A stretch of 64,000 nt of DNA from Faecalicatena contorta (GTDB taxonomy: Bacteria; Bacillota; Clostridia; Lachnospirales; Lachnospiraceae). Shown here piece after piece: positions 36,373 to 43,782 of the stretch. The stretch lies in the NCBI RefSeq assembly GCF_003149105.1, contig NZ_QGDS01000001.1:263334-327333 (forward strand). The letters run 5' to 3'. Under the pieces are notes generated by a model that did not search any database, was not told where the DNA came from, and worked only from the letters and a program-made list of their open reading frames with translations. A program made the translations under genes and the position numbers. The number at the start of each line of letters is the position of its first letter. Position 1 is the stretch's first letter.

Positions 36373-37491
36373 GTGATATATATAGTAAAGCCCGGAGATA
36401 CACTATATTCCATATCCGGGGAGACGCAGGTTCCTGAATGGAAGATTTCTTATGATAACCAGTTGAGCGGACAGCAGAATCTGGTAGTGGGGCAGGCACT
36501 TCTGATACTTGGTATGGAGGAATCAGGAAGTATTAGAGGGAATCTGCATGTTACCGGATATGCCTATCCCTTTATTGAGCCATATATTTTAGAGCAGTCC
36601 ATTCCGGCATTGAATGAGCTGTTGATTTTTTCTTACGGGTTCACATTTACAGGTGAGCTTGTTCCGCCCTATCAGGATGAATTATGGATGATTGAGACAG
36701 CGTGGGAGAATGGAATTGAACCTATGCTTGTGCTGACACCATTTGCGGAAGGTACTTTCAATAACCAGCTCGTAAAGGTACTTGTTGAAAACGTAGAGAT
36801 ACAGAATACGCTGATTGCAAATTTACTGGAAACTGTCCAGGAAAAAGGATATGCGGGAGTGGATATTGACTTTGAATACATTTTACCGGAAAACCGCGTA
36901 GGGTATGCAGAATTTGTGGGCAGAGTGCGGGAGGTTATGAATGCAAACGGATATAAAGTGTCTGTGGCACTGGCTCCTAAGACATCATCAGACCAGCCCG
37001 GCTTATTATATGAAGGAATGGATTATGCGCTGCTGGGTGCCAATGCAGACCATGTTTTCCTGATGACTTATGAATGGGGATACACCTATAGTCCGCCCAT
37101 GGCAGTGGCACCCCTGAATATGGTACGTCTGGTGGTAGAGTATGCTCTGACACAAATTCCAGCGGAGAAAATTATTATGGGGATTCCAAATTATGGCTAT
37201 GACTGGTCCCTGCCTTTTGAAAGGGGAATTACAAAGGCAAGACTGATAGGGAATGTAGAGGCTCCTCAGATTGCGGCAGAAAATGGGGCGGAGATTCTAT
37301 ATTCTGAGGTTGCTCAAAGTCCATTTTTCACCTATGTGAGGGATGGAATCTCTCATGAAGTATGGTTTGAGGATGTACGCAGCATGTCGGCAAAGATAAA
37401 TCTTGCAAAGGAATATAATCTTTTTGGCGTAGGATATTGGAATCTGATGCGGCCGTTTCGGGCAAACTGGCTGCTCCTGGATAAGATATAA
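36373..37491 (+). CDS. LysM-GH18 glycosyl hydrolase (SleL/YaaH-like)
   Basis: 372 residues from a GTG start with AGGGGGTG upstream. One LysM domain (about 1-46, YIVKPGDTLYSIS) precedes a GH18 barrel (about 55-370). The catalytic strand reads GYAGVDIDFEY (about 162-172), with the DxDxE acid intact. No signal peptide. Such proteins act on spore cortex or septal peptidoglycan (N-acetylglucosaminidase or epimerase activity); usual SleL has two LysM repeats, here one. The last 20 codons are partly duplicated 1.5 kb downstream, beyond rsgA. Confidence 0.88.
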   Translation: MIYIVKPGDTLYSISGETQVPEWKISYDNQLSGQQNLVVGQALLILGMEESGSIRGNLHVTGYAYPFIEPYILEQSIPALNELLIFSYGFTFTGELVPPYQDELWMIETAWENGIEPMLVLTPFAEGTFNNQLVKVLVENVEIQNTLIANLLETVQEKGYAGVDIDFEYILPENRVGYAEFVGRVREVMNANGYKVSVALAPKTSSDQPGLLYEGMDYALLGANADHVFLMTYEWGYTYSPPMAVAPLNMVRLVVEYALTQIPAEKIIMGIPNYGYDWSLPFERGITKARLIGNVEAPQIAAENGAEILYSEVAQSPFFTYVRDGISHEVWFEDVRSMSAKINLAKEYNLFGVGYWNLMRPFRANWLLLDKI

Positions 37492-37530
37492 TTAGTAATC
37501 AATAAGTAGTTCAAAGATGTTGAATTATAC

Positions 37531-37564
37531 AAAGACACAGGGGGAAGATTTTCCTGTGTCTTTT
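37531..37564 (+). terminator. Terminator after the GH18 gene
   Basis: AAAGACACAGG and CCTGTGTCTTT, 11 perfect pairs around an 11-base loop, ending TTTTG. Confidence 0.85.
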
Positions 37565-37642
37565 GCTTGGATACGGAGTAGTTGCTATAGTTATGCAAGT
37601 GTCTGATTAACGGTACATCACAAGCGGAGCAAAAATCACAAT

Positions 37643-37671
37643 TTGACAATTGAACGATACGGTGTTAATCT
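37643..37671 (+). promoter_or_regulatory. Promoter of the rsgA leader
   Basis: TTGACA (37643-37648), 17 bp, TAATCT (37666-37671). Confidence 0.78.
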
Positions 37672-37700
37672 ATATACATTAGCAAGAAAGAGGTGTGTTT

Positions 37701-37718
37701 ATGAGGGTCGTTCGATAA
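37701..37718 (+). CDS. Putative leader peptide MRVVR
   Basis: Five codons plus TAA, 3 bp after an AGAGGTGTG ribosome site. Too short to be found by usual gene callers. Its role would be in positioning a ribosome on the leader so that the long-range helices and downstream terminator of the rsgA transcript can or cannot form. The start codon is at 37701 and translation is inferred from the ribosome site alone. Confidence 0.5.
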   Translation: MRVVR

Positions 37719-37830
37719 GGTAATTATTTGTGTCGCAAAAGCGGGATTTTGACCTGCTTATTTTCGTGTACTCAAATGCCTTATGAAATGACCGGAGAAG
37801 TGTTTAGCCACACCTTTTCGTTTGTTTTGC

Positions 37831-37856
37831 AGCGCAGTGGGTAACTGCGCTTTTTT
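37831..37856 (+). terminator. Attenuator terminator before rsgA
   Basis: AGCGCAGT and ACTGCGCT around GGGTA (37831-37851), followed by six T. It would stop most transcripts before rsgA unless antitermination occurs. Confidence 0.88.
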
Positions 37857-37911
37857 GTTGTCGTAAGGCTATTTGATACGTATTATGACTTTACGAAAGG
37901 ATTTAGAACCT

Positions 37912-38988
37912 ATGAATATCAATTTGAAAAACTATGGATTAACAGAACGCTTTGAACAGGAAGCGACCATGTATGACGGGCTGTTTATTGCCAGAGTTAC
38001 TGAACAGCACCGTGAATTATACAAAGCCATCAGCGAGTGTGGCGAAATAGATGCAAGTGTTTCAGGAAAACTTGCTTATAACGCAGACAGCAAAACTGCC
38101 TTTCCTGCCGTTGGAGACTGGGTGATGATTGACCGGCTGGATGGAAAGGGTGGCAATGCAATTATCCATCATATTCTGCGCCGCAAAAGCGTTTTGACGC
38201 GGCAATCTTCCGGCACAGAAAATACCGGACAGGTGATTGCTGCCAATATTGATACTATTTTCATTTGTATGTCGCTCAATGCAGACTTTAACATTCGACG
38301 AATTGAAAGATATTTAACGATCGCATGGGATAGTATGGCTACTCCGGTTATCGTACTGACAAAATCTGATTTGTGTGATGATTTGCCGCAAAAGCTGGAT
38401 GAAATTGCTTCCGTGAGCATGGGCGTTGATGTTATTCACTGTTCCTCTGAAAATGGGAACGGATATGAAGCAATTAGCGCTTATATCGGCCAAGGAAAGA
38501 CAATTGCGTTTGTCGGTTCATCAGGAGTTGGCAAGTCTACGCTTATTAACCGCCTTATGGGCCAGGATATGCTTGCAACAAGTGCGATACGGGAAGATGA
38601 TGCCAAGGGCAGACATACTACAACCCACCGCCAACTGTTACTATTGCCAAATGGAGGCATTGTCATAGACACGCCCGGTATGCGGGAGTTGCAGATTTAT
38701 ACAGGCAACCTGTCAAAAACCTTTGAAGATATTGAAGAAATTGCTGCCCAGTGCAAATTTGGCGACTGTTCTCACAGATCAGAGCCGGGCTGCGCCATTA
38801 GAGAAGCAATCGAAAATGGCACACTGTCCGAAAAACGCTTTGAGAGCTATCAAAAATTGCAGCGGGAAGTATCATACGCCGGATTAAATGCCCGCCAGCT
38901 TGAGAACGAGAAACTTAATAGAATGTTCGGAAGCAAGGGCGAACTGAAACAATTTAAGAAGCATATCAAAGACAAGAACAATAGATAA
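37912..38988 (+). CDS. rsgA: Ribosome small subunit-dependent GTPase A
   Basis: 358 residues from ATG 37912 (AAAGGA upstream); in-frame ATGs at 37873 and 37885 lack ribosome sites. N-terminal OB fold (about 10-105), then the circularly permuted GTPase with G4 TKSD (about 156), G1 GSSGVGKST (about 202) and G3 DTPGM (about 252), and the zinc site CKFGDCSH...GCAI (about 281-296). It matures the 30S subunit. The gene lies in an accessory region behind an attenuator and is flanked by a duplicated GH18 3' end, suggesting an acquired second copy (inference). Confidence 0.93.
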   Translation: MNINLKNYGLTERFEQEATMYDGLFIARVTEQHRELYKAISECGEIDASVSGKLAYNADSKTAFPAVGDWVMIDRLDGKGGNAIIHHILRRKSVLTRQSSGTENTGQVIAANIDTIFICMSLNADFNIRRIERYLTIAWDSMATPVIVLTKSDLCDDLPQKLDEIASVSMGVDVIHCSSENGNGYEAISAYIGQGKTIAFVGSSGVGKSTLINRLMGQDMLATSAIREDDAKGRHTTTHRQLLLLPNGGIVIDTPGMRELQIYTGNLSKTFEDIEEIAAQCKFGDCSHRSEPGCAIREAIENGTLSEKRFESYQKLQREVSYAGLNARQLENEKLNRMFGSKGELKQFKKHIKDKNNR

Positions 38989-38993
38989 AAAGC

Positions 38994-39023
38994 AATCTGA
39001 TACGGCCGTTTCGGGTGAACTGG
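38994..39023 (+). repeat. Duplicated remnant of the GH18 gene 3' end
   Basis: 30 bp matching 37441-37470 at 27 positions (AATCTGAT-CGGCCGTTTCGGG-AACTGG with three substitutions). In the GH18 frame it would read NLIRPFRVNW then a stop, against NLMRPFRANW in the intact gene. It lies 6 bp after the rsgA stop. Confidence 0.82.
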
Positions 39024-39078
39024 TAGTTTTAGAGAAAGCAGGAGCATTTTGATAAAATTGGTAAAATGAAATCACCTA

Positions 39079-39107
39079 TTGACAACGGAACAGTAAAATC
39101 ATAGAAT
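39079..39107 (+). promoter_or_regulatory. Promoter of the lysine riboswitch transcript
   Basis: TTGACA (39079-39084), 17 bp, TAGAAT (39102-39107). Confidence 0.82.
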
Positions 39108-39129
39108 CTAAAGTAGAAAAAAGAATATG

Positions 39130-39377
39130 TGAGACACCTCATTGTATTGAGGTAGAGGTTGCGAGGTTTATTAACCCTGTGGAGTGAAGAGACACGTAGA
39201 AGCAGAACTAGGAAACATCGCCGAAATCAGAGGGCATCTCTTTTGCAGTCTGGTTGGGACATAAGTAAAGAGCTTATGGACTGTCTTAGTTTTTAAAACT
39301 AAGTTGCGCTATGTTTTACAAAAGAGGTGGGTAAGAAGAAGTAAGCGCTTTTTGGTTTTCCAGAAGGCGTTTTTTTA
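39130..39377 (+). promoter_or_regulatory. Lysine riboswitch (L box) with terminator
   Basis: Conserved aptamer blocks are present in order: GAGGTAGAGGTTGCGAGG, TGGAGTGAAGAG, CATCGCCGAAATCAGAGGGC, TGGTTGGGAC and TATGGACTGTC. P1 can close by CACCTC (near 39136) with GAGGTG (near 39325). The expression platform is a terminator (CGCTTTTTGG, TTTT, CCAGAAGGCG, T7) at 39346-39376. Lysine binding should shut off the downstream ABC importer genes, which fixes lysine as the probable substrate. Confidence 0.9.
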
Positions 39378-39415
39378 TGTAATAGGAAAGTGCTTTTCCT
39401 ATGCAGCAGGAGACT
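39377..39415 (+). repeat. Possible fourth, degenerate terminator-associated hairpin element
   Basis: Directly after the riboswitch U-tract lies ATAGGAAA-GTGC-TTTTCCTAT and then GAGACTGTGTTTC, resembling the first hairpin of copies A to C but lacking the CCCTCCGGGGGAT block. Weak match. Confidence 0.35.
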
Positions 39416-39464
39416 GTGTTTCTTACCATTACAAACGGTTTGTTTTATTGAGAAGGAGAAGAGG

Positions 39465-41024
39465 ATGAAGAAGAAACTATCAATTCTGTCATTGGTGCTG
39501 ATGTTATTACTGGTAAGTATGCCAGGATTGACAATGAAGGTACAAGCAGAGGAAACAGAACAAAAAGAATTTCGTGTAGGAATGGAAGCAGGGTATGCTC
39601 CATTTAACTGGACACAGAATACGGATGAAAATGGGTCTGTGCCAATTCAGGGAGATAAATCCTATGCCGGCGGTTACGATGTTGAAATTGCTAAGATAAT
39701 TGCCGAGAAACTGGACCGCAAGCTTGTGATTGTAAAGACGGAGTGGGATGGTTTACCCCCGGCCCTGCAGTCCGGTAAAATTGATGCGATTATTGCCGGT
39801 ATGTCCCCAACCGAGGAAAGAAAGAAGCAGATTGATTTTACAGATGTGTATTATGAGTCTAATCTGGTAATGGTGATCAGAGCAGACAGTGATTATGCCG
39901 ATGCAAAAAGCCTGACTGATTTTTCGGGTGCAAAAGTCACAGCTCAGCTTAATACTTTTCACTATACAGTCATTAATCAGATTCCAGGTGTACAGATGCA
40001 GGAAGCAATGGATAATTTTGCAGCGATGCGGGTGGCTTTGGAATCAGGGACGATAGATGGTTATGTCAGTGAAAGGCCGGAGGGGGTTACTGCCGAGAGC
40101 GTAAACCCGAAGCTGAAGATGATTGAGTTTTCTGCGGCAGACGGATTTCAGACAAGCCCGGAGGATACTGCGGTTGCAATTGGTATGCGGAAAGAAGATC
40201 CTGACGTAGCTGCTATTAATGAAATTTTAGCCGGAATTTCAAAAGATGAACGAGTAAAAATTATGGATGAGGCTATCAAAAACCAGCCGGCATCTGACGA
40301 GGAGTCGGGCAGCCCAATCCTTAAAATCTTAAAGCAAAATGGAATGCTGTTCTTGCGCGGAACCGGAATGACTATGTTTTTAGCCCTGGCCGGAACTATT
40401 TTAGGCGGCATAATAGGTCTTTTAGTTGGTGTTTACCGTACCATACCGATGTCAGAAAAAAAGGGGAAAAGAGCATCTCAGAAACTATTTGGATGGCTTT
40501 TAAATGTATACATAGAAGTATTTAGAGGTACACCAATGATTGTTCAGTCCGCTGTTATTTATTATGGAACGGCACTACTGTTTGGTTTCGATTTAAATCG
40601 TACGGCAGCGGCTCTTTTCATTGTATCTATCAATACCGGAGCTTATATGTCAGAGATTGTCCGCGGCGGTATCTTTGCAGTGGATAAAGGCCAGTTTGAA
40701 GCAGCCCAGGCATTGGGAATGACCCATGGTCAAACGATGCGCAAGGTTGTGGTACCCCAGGTATTGCGTAATATCTTGCCAGCAACCGGCAACGAATTTG
40801 TCATTAATATTAAGGACACTTCAGTATTGAGTATCATCTCCGTGACTGAGCTATTCTTCCAAGGAAAATCCGCAGCCGGAGCAAACTATATGTTCTTCCA
40901 GACCTATTTTATTATCTGCGTTATTTATTTTGTCCTGACCTTTAGTATAACAAGGATTTTACGCCTGGTGGAGAAGAAACTGGACGGGCCGGAGGCTTAT
41001 GCGCCGCTTGCAGAAGAAGAATAG
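39465..41024 (+). CDS. Lysine-type ABC importer, binding protein fused to permease
   Basis: 519 residues from ATG 39465 (AGAAGGAGAAGAGG upstream); the longer frame to 39390 has no ribosome site. Signal peptide (about 1-30), SBP_bac_3 domain (about 35-275; FRVGMEAGYAPFNWTQ, GTIDGYVSERPEG), linker, then a polar amino-acid permease domain (about 290-510) with ALGMTHGQTMRKVVVPQVLR (EAA loop). The fusion is common in Firmicutes and tethers the receptor to the channel. Substrate lysine is inferred from the riboswitch, not from the pocket. Confidence 0.92.
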   Translation: MKKKLSILSLVLMLLLVSMPGLTMKVQAEETEQKEFRVGMEAGYAPFNWTQNTDENGSVPIQGDKSYAGGYDVEIAKIIAEKLDRKLVIVKTEWDGLPPALQSGKIDAIIAGMSPTEERKKQIDFTDVYYESNLVMVIRADSDYADAKSLTDFSGAKVTAQLNTFHYTVINQIPGVQMQEAMDNFAAMRVALESGTIDGYVSERPEGVTAESVNPKLKMIEFSAADGFQTSPEDTAVAIGMRKEDPDVAAINEILAGISKDERVKIMDEAIKNQPASDEESGSPILKILKQNGMLFLRGTGMTMFLALAGTILGGIIGLLVGVYRTIPMSEKKGKRASQKLFGWLLNVYIEVFRGTPMIVQSAVIYYGTALLFGFDLNRTAAALFIVSINTGAYMSEIVRGGIFAVDKGQFEAAQALGMTHGQTMRKVVVPQVLRNILPATGNEFVINIKDTSVLSIISVTELFFQGKSAAGANYMFFQTYFIICVIYFVLTFSITRILRLVEKKLDGPEAYAPLAEEE

Positions 41025-41036
41025 GGAGGAGTAGAA

Positions 41037-41783
41037 ATGTCAGAGATTATTAAGGTAGAACATTTAAAAAAGAGCTTTGGTCAAAATGTGGTATTAAAGG
41101 ATATTGATCTTACCGTCAATAAAGGTGAGGTGGTGACAATTATCGGTTCTTCCGGTTCGGGAAAATCAACACTGCTTCGGTGTATCAATTTACTAGAGAA
41201 ACCGGATGGCGGAAAAATATATTATAAGAATGAGAATGTACTGGAGCCGAATTATAATTTACCTAAATACCGTACTCACCTGGGAATGGTATTTCAGCAG
41301 TTTAATCTCTTTAACAATATGAATGTTTTAGAAAACTGCATGACAGGCCAGGTTACGGTATTAAAAAAGCCGCGGGAAGAAGCAAAGCAGACAGCCCTTG
41401 AAAATTTAAAAAAGGTGGGCATGGAGAGGTTTATTGATGCGAAGCCGTCACAGCTTTCCGGCGGGCAAAAACAACGTGTTGCAATTGGACGCGCATTGTC
41501 TATGAATCCGGATGTAATGCTGTTTGACGAACCAACATCAGCGCTTGACCCGGAAATGGTAGGTGAGGTATTAAAGACAATGAAAAATCTGGCACATACA
41601 GGACTTACAATGGTCATTGTCACACATGAAATGGCCTTTGCCAAAGATGTTTCCGACAGGGTTATCTTCATGGATAAAGGTGTTATTGCAGAGGAAGGCA
41701 CGGCAGAAGATATATTTGTCAATCCGAAAGAAAAACGTACGAAGGAATTCCTGCACCGGATTCTTAATTCCGATAATAATTAA
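41037..41783 (+). CDS. Amino-acid ABC importer ATPase (lysine system)
   Basis: 248 residues, polar amino-acid type: Walker [10 protein letters not shown] (about 36), Q-loop [10 protein letters not shown] (about 88), signature LSGGQKQR (about 140), Walker [13 protein letters not shown] (about 160), switch [12 protein letters not shown] (about 196). Starts 12 bp after the fused binding protein-permease gene with AGGAG. Completes the lysine-riboswitch-controlled importer. Confidence 0.94.
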   Translation: MSEIIKVEHLKKSFGQNVVLKDIDLTVNKGEVVTIIGSSGSGKSTLLRCINLLEKPDGGKIYYKNENVLEPNYNLPKYRTHLGMVFQQFNLFNNMNVLENCMTGQVTVLKKPREEAKQTALENLKKVGMERFIDAKPSQLSGGQKQRVAIGRALSMNPDVMLFDEPTSALDPEMVGEVLKTMKNLAHTGLTMVIVTHEMAFAKDVSDRVIFMDKGVIAEEGTAEDIFVNPKEKRTKEFLHRILNSDNN

Positions 41784-41837
41784 AAAAAATCTTTATTTTA
41801 CTAAAATTATGTCAAAATCTGCCGATATAAACTTATA

Positions 41838-41900
41838 CCTTCTTGAACATTAGTAGTTCAAGAAGTATACCGTATTGAACATTAATAGTTCAATACATGC
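41838..41900. repeat. TTGAAYATTAGTAGTTCAA double-hairpin repeat, copy 2
   Basis: TTCTTGAAC-ATTAGTA-GTTCAAGAA followed by TATTGAAC-ATTAATA-GTTCAATA, joined by GTATACCG. Both hairpins are perfect. It lies between the lysine ATPase gene and the chemoreceptor gene. Confidence 0.88.
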
Positions 41901-41935
41901 AGAATATAAAAACAAGAACGAGGGGTGCAGCTCAC

Positions 41936-43219
41936 ATGGAAAAACAGGGAAAACAGAATTCAATTGCTCTTAGTAAAAGACTGGCAATAGGATTCGGCAT
42001 AGTAAACATTATAACGGTTTTAATTTCTTTGGTAAGTCTTTTCGCCATTTACAGATCATATTCAACAGCAGGTGTTCCATCGAAATCTTTTGCAATTTTT
42101 TCGGCCGTAATACTGTTGTTAATCCTTGTATCCGTTGCTGCAAGTTCAATCATATGCAAGGTCTTAAACGGAAGTATTGTACGGCCGCTTAAAATACTCA
42201 ACAATATTGCACAGCAATTGTCTGTGGGGGATGCAAGTGCAGATGTCAGAGTGCTCACAAAGGACGAAGTGGGAGAACTGATGCAATCCTTCAGGACAAT
42301 GGTGGAAAACATCAGGAACCAGGCTCAGACAGCCGAAACGATAGCCAGCGGAGACCTGACTGTCCATGTGAAAATAAACTCGGAAAAGGATGTCCTGGGT
42401 ATTGCCTTAAGCAATATTGTAGAGAAAAACAACCATATCCTGTCTCAAATATGCGATACGTCCGGTCAGGTTGTAAGTGGAGCTGGTCAGATATCAGAAG
42501 CAAGTACACGCCTTTCGGAAGGTGCATGCCGTCAGTCGGATTCCCTTCAGGAGCTTGCCTCAACAGTAATGGAGGTAAAGGACTGGATTGAACTAAGCGC
42601 GGATAATGCGGCAATGGCCAGGACATGTGCAAATAATGTCAAAGACGGAGCAATTGACGGAAACAGACACATGGAAGAAATGCTCAAAGCCATGGATGAA
42701 ATCGATATATCTGCATCGAATATTTCAAAAGTAATAAAAACTATTGAGGACATTGCTTTCCAGACAAATATACTGTCGTTAAATGCCTCAATAGAGGCTG
42801 CGAGAGCAGGACAGTACGGGAAAGGTTTCGCAGTTGTGGCAGATGAGGTCCGGAGCCTGGCAGCCCGTTCAGCAGAAGCTGTAAAGGAAACTACAGAGAT
42901 GATAGCAAGCTCTATGCAGCGAACGGAGTACGGAACGAAAATCGCAAAGACTACCGCGGATGCTTTTAACAAAATAGTGGGAGGAATAGACGAGGTTGTC
43001 GGACTGGCAGAAAAAATTGCCAGTGCATCCACAGAGCAAACTTCCAGCATAGACCGGATAAACGATGAAATCACCCAGGTATCTGGTGTGATACAGGCAA
43101 ACTCAGCAGCGTCAGGGGAGAGTGCCGCTGCATCGTCCCAGTTGTACAAACAGGCGGAAACATTAAAGGAAATGGTGCAGACGTTCAAGTTGGAAACATC
43201 TTGCCAGCACTTTAATTAA
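41936..43219 (+). CDS. Methyl-accepting chemotaxis protein with minimal ectodomain
   Basis: 427 residues from ATG 41936 (GAGGGG upstream); the longer frame from 41897 begins inside a repeat. Two membrane helices (about 17-38 and 51-70) are separated by only about 12 residues, so there is no ligand-binding ectodomain. HAMP (about 70-125) and a full MCP signalling domain follow, with the hairpin tip IEAARAGQYGKGFAVVADE (about 292-310). It signals to CheA/CheW, presumably sensing through membrane state, a partner protein or the cytoplasm. No che gene is in the window. Confidence 0.9.
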   Translation: MEKQGKQNSIALSKRLAIGFGIVNIITVLISLVSLFAIYRSYSTAGVPSKSFAIFSAVILLLILVSVAASSIICKVLNGSIVRPLKILNNIAQQLSVGDASADVRVLTKDEVGELMQSFRTMVENIRNQAQTAETIASGDLTVHVKINSEKDVLGIALSNIVEKNNHILSQICDTSGQVVSGAGQISEASTRLSEGACRQSDSLQELASTVMEVKDWIELSADNAAMARTCANNVKDGAIDGNRHMEEMLKAMDEIDISASNISKVIKTIEDIAFQTNILSLNASIEAARAGQYGKGFAVVADEVRSLAARSAEAVKETTEMIASSMQRTEYGTKIAKTTADAFNKIVGGIDEVVGLAEKIASASTEQTSSIDRINDEITQVSGVIQANSAASGESAAASSQLYKQAETLKEMVQTFKLETSCQHFN

Positions 43220-43246
43220 AAAAGATTTTGTCCCATAAAAAAACAC

Positions 43247-43275
43247 TTGACAAATGATGCTGTGGAAATTAAAAT
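43247..43275 (+). promoter_or_regulatory. Promoter of the trpXYZ leader
   Basis: TTGACA (43247-43252), 17 bp, TAAAAT (43270-43275). Confidence 0.8.
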
Positions 43276-43284
43276 GAATACATC

Positions 43285-43557
43285 AAAAGCAAAACCGATG
43301 AGAAAGAGAAGTAGGTTTTAAAAGAAATCACAGAGAGCGGCAGATGGTGGGATTGCTGCATGGATTTTAATTCTGAATGGACTTTCGAGGGCGGCCTGAA
43401 ATGAAAAGAGTAGGCGCTGTCGGGAACCGAACCCGTTATCAATCAGGAGCGTATGTTAGTACGTGAGAAAGTGGACAATTCGTCAATTTGAGTGGTACCG
43501 CGATAATAAAATTGTATTTTATTACCGTCTCAAGCTATATGCTTGGGGCGGTTTTTT
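43285..43557 (+). promoter_or_regulatory. T-box riboswitch, tRNA-Trp specific
   Basis: T-box core GTGGTACCGCG ends at 43502 and the terminator (CCGTCTCAAGC, TATAT, GCTTGGGGCGG, T6) spans 43525-43557. Stem I base can pair GAAAG (near 43311) with CTTTC (near 43382); immediately 5' of that strand the loop reads CTGAATGGA, giving TGG (43378-43380) as specifier codon: tryptophan. This agrees with the ABC_sub_bind-type importer downstream, known as TrpXYZ in streptococci. Confidence 0.9.
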
Positions 43558-43690
43558 ATGTAGTAGAGAACTACGTTTCCTACTACATAAAAACCCTCCG
43601 GGGGATCGCACTGGGTTGGCAAAGAAGGTGTTGCTATCGCAACCCAACCCAGGCGGAGAATCTTGCAAGCAAGATTCTTTCTTGTATCAG
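43557..43690 (+). repeat. Terminator-associated compound hairpin element, copy C
   Basis: Starts at the U-tract of the Trp T-box terminator: TATGTAGTAG-AGAACTACGTTTC-CTACTACATA, then AAAACCCTCCGGGGGAT, a middle hairpin (GGGTTGG...CCAACCC), and GAGAATCTTGCAAGCAAGATTCTTT. The order of parts matches copies A and B; the middle part has diverged or been replaced. Confidence 0.8.
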
Positions 43691-43782
43691 AGGGATTCCC
43701 TTTTAGGAATCTGCATAATCGGCTCCTTTGCTTTTGAAACTGCACATTAAAAATAGAAATGGGAGAAAAGGAGAATCAAATT

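Larger units (their letters stand above)
37691..37856 (+). promoter_or_regulatory. Leader-peptide attenuator upstream of rsgA
   Basis: A strong ribosome site AGAGGTG is followed by the five-codon ORF MRVVR-stop (37701-37718). AGGTGTG (37691-37697) can pair with CACACCT (37809-37815), and ATAAGG (37715-37720, overlapping the leader stop) with CCTTAT (37779-37784): two nested long-range helices that cover the leader ribosome site and stop. An inner GCGGG/CCTGC hairpin lies at 37741-37757. A terminator (AGCGCAGT/ACTGCGCT, then T6) ends at 37856, before rsgA. This is the layout of translation-dependent attenuators. Confidence 0.75.
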
